Positions 39,093 through 49,300 of a DNA stretch of 64,000 nt are shown here, in pieces. Every line of letters starts with the position of its first letter. Position 1 is the first letter of the stretch. The notes below the pieces were generated by a model. The model saw only the letters and a program-made list of their open reading frames with translations, was not told the DNA's origin and searched no databases. Source of the DNA: Bacteroidota bacterium (lineage in GTDB: Bacteria; Bacteroidota; Bacteroidia; Bacteroidales; UBA7960). The position numbers were made by a program, and so were the translations under genes. Location of the stretch: the NCBI GenBank assembly GCA_007694165.1, contig RECE01000307.1, forward strand, positions 1 to 64,000. The letters run 5' to 3'.

Positions 39093-40226
39093 ATGTTCGT
39101 CAACAATTACCCAAATCACCATGATGTCAAAGTTTTTTATTGGGAGAGGATTTTACCGCAAAGGGTTACAACTGAAAGTTTCCTGTACGGTGAAAAACAT
39201 GCTTCACCGGTTCGGCATGCCCTGACTTTCTCCCTGTATCTTAGTTTGTTTTTCTTCCTGTGTATCCATTCACCTGTAAAAAGCCAGGACACCCAGTTCT
39301 CGCAGTTTTATGCTGCCCCATTGCATCTTGCCCCTTCTTTTGCCGGCTCCTCGGGCGGCAGCAGGCTCGTATTAAACTACCGCAACCAATGGCCTCAGAT
39401 TCCGGGAACCTTCGTAGCGTATTCTTTCTCCTTTGACCATTACTTTCCCAGGTATCGAAGCGGACTGGGGGTGATCCTGTTTCGGGATCAGGCAGGGAGT
39501 GGAAATCTGGCCCTTACACGCGGAGGACTCAATTACTCCTACAACTTCAGGATCACGCCCAATTGGACAGTAAGACCGGGAATTCAATTTGTTTACGAGC
39601 AACGAACCATAGACTTCTTTCGGCTGATATTCGAAGACCAGATTGCACCGGATGGCTCCATTGGCCCATCCAACAGCATGGTAAATCCCATCGAAAGAAT
39701 CAGTTATTTCGATGCAGCTTCCTCTGTAATTGCCTATTCGGAAAATATGTGGGGCGGCATTGCCATTGCCAATATGATGATGCCTAACCAATCCATGACC
39801 AGTGACGAAATCAGCCGCATCCCCATTCGCACTTCCATTTTTGGAGGCTACCGAATTAACTACGGTGGGGCTTTTGCCGATCAGGAAGCCGAAAGTTTAT
39901 CTTTTGCCATGCACTACAAAAACCAGGGCAAATTCAATCAGTTCGACATCGGGACCTACTGGACCAAAAACCCCGTATTCATTGGTCTGATCTACAGGGG
40001 AATTCCGGTATTTAACAATCCTGCCAATGGTTTTCTGAACAACGATGCTTTAATATTTATGGGAGGTGTCCGCACAGAGAACCTCCGCATCGGCTACAGT
40101 TATGATTTTACCATCAGCAGACTGGTGAACAACACAGGAGGAGCACACGAGATTTCCATCATATACGAATTCAACCAGCAAATCCCCAGGGGAGGCAGAC
40201 AACGGCCGCCTCTTTGGGGAATGTAA
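39093..40226 (+). CDS. PorP/SprF family outer-membrane protein 2
   Basis: A 377-residue paralogue of the preceding gene; most positions in the mature region are identical (QFSQFYAAPLHLAPSFAG, NYRNQWPQIPG, FRDQAGSG, YSYNFRI). The signal-peptide hydrophobic stretch is at about residues 43-65, so the chosen ATG gives an unusually long, polar n-region. No later in-frame ATG precedes the hydrophobic core, so either this start or a non-ATG start is used. The C-terminus has the same IGYSYDFTISRL...GGAHEISIIYEFNQ ending. It lies 130 bp before the 3905-residue giant, which may be its main substrate. Confidence 0.92.
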   Translation: MFVNNYPNHHDVKVFYWERILPQRVTTESFLYGEKHASPVRHALTFSLYLSLFFFLCIHSPVKSQDTQFSQFYAAPLHLAPSFAGSSGGSRLVLNYRNQWPQIPGTFVAYSFSFDHYFPRYRSGLGVILFRDQAGSGNLALTRGGLNYSYNFRITPNWTVRPGIQFVYEQRTIDFFRLIFEDQIAPDGSIGPSNSMVNPIERISYFDAASSVIAYSENMWGGIAIANMMMPNQSMTSDEISRIPIRTSIFGGYRINYGGAFADQEAESLSFAMHYKNQGKFNQFDIGTYWTKNPVFIGLIYRGIPVFNNPANGFLNNDALIFMGGVRTENLRIGYSYDFTISRLVNNTGGAHEISIIYEFNQQIPRGGRQRPPLWGM

Positions 40227-40356
40227 GATACAGAGCAAAAAGCCCACATCCGGGAGATCATAAAGGAAAAGAGTTCCACCGGGCTTTCAGCATCCTTTTA
40301 CATACAAGCCGCTATTTTTTGAAAAGCGTGAAAAGGATTGAGAAATTTGATACGCA

Positions 40357-43300
40357 ATGAAGGCAGAGAGAGCAAAATATATCCCTCAAAAAAGCCATCC
40401 TTTTTATCAGGAAAAGGAGAAAGAGAAAGATCTGCTGCGAATTTGCACAAATATTCTTTCGAAACTTGTTTTAATTTCCACCTCGCTTTATCTGTTTGGC
40501 TTAATGTATCCTGTTAAGGGATTTTCGCAAATTACCAACAACTGTCAGGTGGTATTTGAGATAGACCTGACCGCATCACCTGACGCACAATGGGATTCGC
40601 CCGAAGATGTGATTCCCGGGGATCCATGCTGCGGAATGCCCGACTATTTCGATTGCTTCGAAATTGTAGTGGAGCTGCATGAAGATGCGCTTGCTTTTGA
40701 GGTGGAATTCAAAAGCGTAATTGGAGAACTCTACTATATCATAAACTGCGAGGGCATCTCGCAGACAATGCCTGCTGACAGGAAAGTGAGAGTGTGTACA
40801 GAGGGCACTTCAGCTCCCGTTTCCCTGGTTTTTTGCAGACCGGGCAGCCCGGTTCTCAGCTTTATGGTAAAATCGCTCCCATCCGGAATTGATATTGATT
40901 TTGCCCCCCTCCCCTCTCTTTGTATGGATGATGACCCATTGCCTTTGACTGGCGCAGTTCCCGCAGGAGGAGAATACTTTATCGGAAATGACAGTGAACC
41001 GTCTGAATCCTTTGACCCATCGTTCTACGAACCGGGAGATTATGTAATAACCTACCAATTAAGGGATGAAGATACCGGCTGTCTTGGTCTTGCGCACCAG
41101 ATAATAACGGTTCATCCCCTTCCTGAGTTAAGCTGTGCAGACTTTTCTCTATGTCACGATTCAGCTCCCGTCACGCTGGCTGCCATGCAGGATCAACTGC
41201 CGCCAGGGGGTACTTTCATTATAGAAGGCACAGCTATTACCGAATTCGACCCGCAGCATTTTGGGCCGGGAGTATTTCAGGCTGAGTATTTTTACACTTC
41301 TGCAGAAACGGGTTGCAGTGCGGTATGTTCCTTTCAGATTACCCTGCATGGCTTGCCTGAAGTTGAACAAAACGAAATAAGCCTTTGCGATTACACCGGC
41401 GAAGGATTTGTTGAAAACATCAACCTGACGGATTACCATTCCTTTATCAGCAGTGCTGATAACATCCAGTTTGCCTGGTTTTATGATGAGGATATGGAGT
41501 TGCCGGTAACTCAACCCGAAATCATTTCCATTGCAGATGAAGATGCGCTTTGGGTCCTCATAACCCACACCCCCTCAGGTTGCGCAACGCTGGAAGAAAT
41601 CGTTTTCCATGTTCAAACCATGACCCCGGAAAACCAGGTGGCAGAAGTGTGCGAACAATCCACTGACGGGGCGCTTGAGCTATACAATGTAGACCTTAAC
41701 TCTTACAACAGCCTTTTTTATCCATCTTCACCCTACGTAAGCTATGAATGGTTCTGGGACGAGGCTTTACAAAACCCGGTAACGCTTCCTATTCCTATTC
41801 TCAGTGGTTCATCGCACACGTTCTGGATTTCCATTACTGACGGAGAATGCTCAGCTTCTGCCCGCCTCATCCTGACAGTGCACCCACTGCCTGAAATCAA
41901 TTGTCATCCCGCAGAATTCATGCTTTGTCAGCATTCCGAAACCATCGACCTTTACGAAACTTTCAGCCAGCTCCCCACAGAAGGCTTTTTCACCCTCAAC
42001 GGGTTAATTGTCTCTGAGTTTACCCCCCTTGAGCCCGGCACATTTTCACTGGTGTTTACCTTTGAAGATGCAGCCACTGGTTGTGCAAGTCAGTGCAATA
42101 TAACCATCGAGGTAGTGGCATTGCCCGAAGCCGGTGATGTATCTGTTTCTCTTTGCGATGAATCCGGAACAGGGCAGCTGGACAACATCAACCTGACCCT
42201 CTATGAACCACAGATCAACCCCAACGACAACATCACTTTCACATGGTATTTCGATCCTGATTTACAGAATGAAGTACCCAACCCCGAAAGTACTTCCATT
42301 GAGGATGGATACATTTTTTACGTAAAAACAGAAGACCCCAACTCCTGCTTCAATACTGCCACCGTTGATTTTACGGTAATCGACACCCACATTCCTGACA
42401 AGACCATTGACCTTTGCGATGCATCGGATGATGATTCCCAGCAGGTCTTTGATCTGGACCTGGATACTTTTAACAACGAAATTTATCCCGACGACCCCGG
42501 GGTAAGCTACACCTGGTTTGAAGATGCAGAAATGACCCTGGAGATTACAGATCCTGTGTCTGTTGTGAACCATTTGACTGATTTCTGGGTAGAGGTGAGC
42601 ATTGACGAATGCGTAACCACGGCAAAAATCACCTTCAGGGTGAATTCCCTTCCTGAGGTGAATTGCATGGGAATGATTCCGGATTTTTGCAGCAACGATG
42701 CCCCCTTCGATCTCTATTCGCTTGAGGTTTCTCCCCCGGGGGGCGTTTTCTCAGGAGCAGGAGTCAACGTTCAGGGCTTTTTCAATCCGGGCAACGCCGG
42801 AGAAGGGACACATACCCTGACTTACACCTGGACCAGCCCCGACACCCAATGCAGCAATTCCTGCACATTTACAGTTACCGTGCTGCCGCATCCCGAAACA
42901 GAAAATATTGAAATTGATCTTTGCCAGAGCGGCGGACAGGCAAATGTTGATTTGTTTGAATATACTTCTGACATCACCGGCGAAACGGATGTTACCTTTG
43001 CGTTTTATGAAGACGCAGCTTTAACTGTTCCCGTTGCATCACCGGAAAATCATACCGTATCAGATGGCGACATCATCTACGTTGAGGTGAGTAACGAGGA
43101 TTGTTTCAGCATTGCCACCATTACCTTTTCCGTAATGGACAACCTTGGATTATTGTCTCCAACCCTCGATTTCTGTGATGAATCAGGCACCGGATTATTG
43201 CAGATCTACGACACAGATCTCAACAATTTCAACAACAGCATCTACCCCGTGCAGCAAGGTGTGGAATACCAATGGTACAGCGATGCCGGCTATGAGAACG

Positions 43301-46300
43301 AGGTCGACGAAAATGTGCCCGTAATCAACCACGGAGACTTCTGGTATGTGACTGTCAGTTTTGACGGATGCTTAGAGGAGTCTTTTGCTGAGTTTGAAAT
43401 TCTTCCGGTGCCGGAACTTACCTGCCATATTTTGCCGGACATCTGTGAGAATGCAGAACCTTTGGAGCTGACAACATTTGCCTCCCCTGAAGGAGGAACC
43501 TTTTCGGGTGCCGGGGTTAGTGAAAATACCTTTGACCCAACGGGAATCGAACCCGGAGCCCACACCATTATGTATTCCTATGAAGAAGTTGGAACCTGCA
43601 CCGCTACCTGCGAACTGCAAATTACGGTATTGCCTGTAACGCCTGTGGTTTGCCCCGATACGCTGTATTTTTGCAGTGCAGCGGGAATGCAATTGCTGGA
43701 TGCCTCAAGCCCTGCAGGGGGTATATACCAAGGGTTTGGTGTTTCTGAAGATAACGGAAATTATTACTTTGAGCCCAACGGCCCCGATACCGGGGTGGGA
43801 GAATATATTCTTACTTACACATTTGAGAAAGATGGATGCACAGACATCTGCACCTTTGTGGCCAGCGTTCAGGATATTATAGATGTAAGTTGTGAGGGGG
43901 ACCAGTTTGTATGTATAGATTCCGGCATTCTGGTGCTTGACGATTTGTGTCCCAACCCCGGAGTGTTTTCGGGCACAGGAGTATCATTCAATGCCGATGA
44001 AGAATACTGGGAGTTTGACCCAGCCATTGCTGGCGAAGGCGATCATGCCATACTCCATATCTTTACCCATCCGGTAACAGGACTGGAATATAACTGCAAC
44101 TTTACCGTTACGGTTTACCCCTTGCCAATGATGGATTGCAGCGGACAGCCTGCCAGCTTTTGCACCAATGAGGGACCTTTGACAATGGAAGAAGTTTTCT
44201 CTCCCCTGCCCTCCGGTGGAGTCTATTTCATTAATGGTACAGAAACAGAACTATTTGACACAACAGAGGCCGGAGATTTTGAAATTACCTACCAGTTTAC
44301 CGACGAGATTACCCTTTGCAGCAACACCTGCACCTTCAGCATCACCATTCACCCCCTCCCTGATGCCAATGATTCTGTTGTGGAAATTTGTCATGATGAA
44401 AATGAAATTGTCATAAACCTGCTTGACTACAACGATCACATCAACCCGGAACCGGATATCGCATTCGCATGGTTTCACAACCCGGAATTGTCTGATGAGG
44501 TTGTAAACCCCGGAAGTGCACTCATAGAAGACGGGGATACCATTTATGTGCAGGTTACCGACGAAGAGGGTTGCTCAAACATTGCCAGTTTGAGCTTTGT
44601 GGTGGTCAATATTGCCCCTGTAGACACCACCATCGAGCTATGTGACGCCTCTGCGGACAATGCGTTGCAGGTATACAACATCCAGCTCGCCGACTACAAT
44701 GAGACCCTTTACCCCTATCAACCAGGGATTTCCTATCAGTGGTTTACAGACTCATCTCTGGGTGAGGCCTATGAAATTGAGATAGCGGATATCATAAGCG
44801 ATGGCGATGAACTTTATTTTGTCATCCATTATGATGAATGCACCTTTGCTTTTGTCATTCTTTTCACCATTCATCCATTGCCCGAAATTTCATGCAATGA
44901 TATTACCGTTTGCGACTATGCGGATGCAACAGACCTTTCTATGCTGGTTTCGCACGAGGGTGGTATTTTTGAAAGCCCCTGGGTGTCAGGAAGCATCTTT
45001 GATGTGGATGCAGCCGGCCCGGGAACCCACGCAGTTCTTTACACCTATTCCGACAGCAATGGTTGTGTTTCAACCTGCGAATTGCAAGTGAAAGTTTTCG
45101 CACCGGAAGGCTTTGCCTGCCCCGAAGAAGTGCTCCTTTGCCTGAACGATGGACTGACGGAGCTCAATTATGCTGCCCCTCCCGGAGGAAGTTACAGCGG
45201 ACCGGGAGTTTCCCAGAATGAAGGAATCTGGTATTTCAACCCCCTGGTGGCAGGGACAGGCAGCCATATGCTCACCTATACCTATGAAGAAACGGAAGCA
45301 GGTTGCATCCACAGCTGCACTTTCACGATTACGGTAAAAGCACTGCCTGGTATTGAATGCCCTGCGGACATGAGTGTTTGTGAAAATGACGAAGATATCA
45401 TCCTGAGTCAGTTGCCCCACTTTCCCCAGGGAGGAACTTTTGAAGGGATGTTTGTATCCTTTGAAAACGATCAGTACATCTTCAATACCCAACTGGCAGG
45501 CACTGAATTCTACGAAATCACCTACCATTACTTTGATGAAGAATCAGGGTGTGGAAATGCCTGTTCGTTCATCATAAAAGTTACCCCTCTGCCATCAGTG
45601 GTATGGGATGAAAATCTGAACTTCTGCTCCAATGACGGAATACTGGAACTGGAAATTGCTCAGCCCTCAGGAGGGATATATTCCGGAAATTATGTTGTGG
45701 ATGGACAATGGTTTGACTTTGGTGCGGCTGGCATTGGTCACCATGACATCACCTATACCTACACCAATACACAGGGATGCACCACAACTGCCGACACAGT
45801 CATTACCGTAAATGATGCGCCCGTTGTATATGCAGGTGAAGATATGTTCTTCCCCACCTGCACCGCCGTATCGTTGCAAGGTGCGGCAACCAATGGTACC
45901 CTGCCCTATGCTTATCAATGGCGTCCTTCAGCATTGCTTGATAACCCTCAAATTGCCAATCCTCAAACCTATACCCTGGGCAGCAATACCACATTCGTTC
46001 TCAAGGTTACCGATGCCAATGGTTGCCAGGATTCAGATGTGATGCAGATATGGATAGAAAACGGTCAATATGTTGATTTGCTGCCCTTCGAGCCTGTATG
46101 CCAGAACGAACCACCATTTCCTTTGGAGGGAGGACTCCCTTTGGATGGCATGTACTACATCAATGACAGTTCTATTCCGGCAACTACATTTGATCCTATG
46201 CAGGAAGGAGCTGGCGAACACACCATTTACTATATCTTTTCGGAACAGGAAGGCTGTTATGCCACAGCTGAAAGACAGATAATCGTTTACCCACTCCCTG

Positions 46301-49300
46301 ATATTCAGTGGGGCGGAGAAGAGTTTTGTGCCTTTTCCGGCTTACGGCCCATCACCCAGGCCTATCCTGAAGGAGGATTTTTCGCCGGGGACTACCTGAC
46401 AGGGAGCTCTTTTGACACCAATGCTTCGGGAACAGGCGAATTTCCCGTTTCATACAATTATACTGATACATTCGGTTGCAGTGCATCGGTGGATGCGCAG
46501 GTTATCGTTCATGCATTGCCCCATACTTTTGCCGGCGACGATCAGGTTATAACAACAGGAAATTACACTACCATCCAGGCCGCGAATCCCGGAGAGAGCA
46601 ACTATGATTATTTCTGGACCCCGCAGGTTTTTCTTGTATCTCCCCTTGAGCAAACCACCTTCACACGTGAGCTTTTGTTCAGCCAGGTTTTTTCGTTAAT
46701 CATCACTGACAGACAAACCGGCTGCACCGATGATGACGAAATGGTAGTTTTGGTAGAAGGGGGAGAACTGGAATTTGTGTATACTTTCGCGTCCCCCTCC
46801 AAAATATGCGATGGAGATACAACCATACTGAAGACACTGGTCAGCGGAGGCAAGCCCCCCTATCGCTATTTCTGGTATGAGGAAGACCCGCAGGAAAATC
46901 CTTCCGCCATGCATATCAACGATGATACAACAGAAAGAAATTTCAGTGTCTCACCCGGCACTTCACAAACCTATTACCTCAAAGCAACTGACTTCGAGGA
47001 CAACAACATTTTCAGAAACGTAAACATAACGGTAAACCCTTTACCCGAAATCAACCTCCCTCCCATAGAGCCTCTTTGCTTCAACACCCAGATAAACCTG
47101 GAAGAGCTGGTTGAATTCCCGGCAGGAGGTGTTTTTTTCTTTGAAGATGATGAAGGAGACTGGACCCACCCCCCATACGACCCTTATCCTGAGGTCAATA
47201 CAGGCAGCCTGGGAACCGGCACACATACCCTTGTGTACGAATATACCGACACCAACGGATGCAGCAACTTCGCAACCATTGACTTTACGGTGATTGATGT
47301 CTATGCATCATTTTCCATCAGTCAGCCCGACATTTGCCAACCCCATATCATCACCATCGTAAACGAGTCAGTGGGTGCAGAAGGATACCTCTGGGATTTT
47401 GATGAAAACCCGGAAAACACTCCGGAAGATATGGCCGATATTTTGTTTGAACATATTTTCCCGGTCTCTGATACAGCCATGGAATATACGGTTGTTCTTA
47501 CGATGGAACATGCACAATGCCCGGATACATTCTCGCAGACCATCAGCATTGACCCACGGCCCCAACCGGCATTTGCTTCCCATGAAGCAGGGTGTGGACC
47601 GCTTACCATTGATTTTCAAAACCAGTCAACCCATACCAATGATATTCTTCTGTATTTCTGGGAGTTTGGAGACGGCACTTCCTCTGTTATGGAAAACCCG
47701 TCCAAAACTTTCCACAACCATTCGGATGAAGACAAGGAGTATATCGTAAGCCTGACAATAGTCGCTCAAAATTACCAGTGTTTCTATTCCTATGAAGAGC
47801 AGGTTCTTGTATATCCCGAAATCTCTGCCGGATTTACAGTCACTCCCGGCAGTTCCTGCAGCCCTGCGACTATCACGATTATTGACCAGGCATTGCATGC
47901 GGAATGGTACTTCTGGGAGCTGGGCGATGGCTCCGAAATTCTGGTTCCCGCAGCAGAGTTTACTTCTCCTTTCACCCATGACTACATCAATACCGGGAAC
48001 CAACCGGACACTTTGCTGCTGAAGCAAACCCTCTGGATTGAGCGGGAAAACGAAATACAATGCATACAGGAATATGAGGAGGAGCTGGTGATTCTGCCGG
48101 AACATACCGCTGTAATTTTGGCCAACGGCGAGCAGATGGAAAATGAGCAGCTACTGGAGGGGTGCTCCCCATTCGCCCTTGACCTGCTCTCGGAAGAAAC
48201 TGCCTCCATCCTGGGCCGGACCTGGCATTTTGGAGATGGCACGAGCTCAACATTACAGAACCCGCAACATATCTTTACCAATGACACGCAAGAGGCCATA
48301 GAGTTTACATTGTCTTTGCAAACCATTTCTCAATGGGGTTGTCAGGATGAAATGCAGATTACGGTCAGGGTATTACCTGCCGTTGCCTCCTCCTTCAGCT
48401 TTTCACCCCATACAGCATGCAGCCCTGCCGAAATAAACTTTATCAGTACCTCCACCGGCATTACCCCCCTGGGCTTCGCATGGGATTTTGGCAATGGACT
48501 GGGAAGCACAGAGGAGCACCCTGAGGCAACTTTTTCCCACGAGGAACCCTCTGCTGTTACTTACACAATTGGACTGCTGGTAACCGACGAAAACGGATGC
48601 ACAGACACATCCTCATCCCAGCTTGTGGTGCATCCCGGCGTCACGGCAAATATCTCCACCGAGCCGGTAGCCAATGAAAACCATATTGTGGAAGGTTGTG
48701 CTACTCTGACGGTCCATTTCTCGGCAGCCCAGTCTGTCAATGCGCAAACTTTCCTGTGGGATTTTGATGATGGAAACTCTTCTTCCCACCAGGAAATCAC
48801 CCATACATTTGAAAATCCGGGTCAATACGAAGTAACCCTGGTTACGGGTTCAGGCGGATTTTGCCAGGATACAAAAACCATTACCATACTTGTGCATGGA
48901 GCAGCAGACAGCCGGTTTGCCATTTCGTCCACTGCAGGGTGCAGCCCTTTGGAAGGAGAAATCGAATACCTTTTCACACCGGATGCAACCGTAGATTATT
49001 ACTGGGATATGGAAGGGACTGGCGATTTTGAAGGATTTGATGCAGCAACACTCCCTGCATCGCAGATCTGGATCAATACAGGAGAACAACCTCATTCCCT
49101 GACCATGGCATTCAGAAGCATAACTGCAGCGGGATGCATCTCCGAAACCACCAGGCAAATCACTGTTTACCCGCAGGTATCAGCACAGATTTCTACTTCA
49201 GATGATTATGAGATTGTTCCGGGCGAGCCTCTGGAAGGCTGCTCCCCCTTTACCGTTGGCTTGTCAGCAGAACAATCGGAAGGAGCATCTTCCTTTCACT

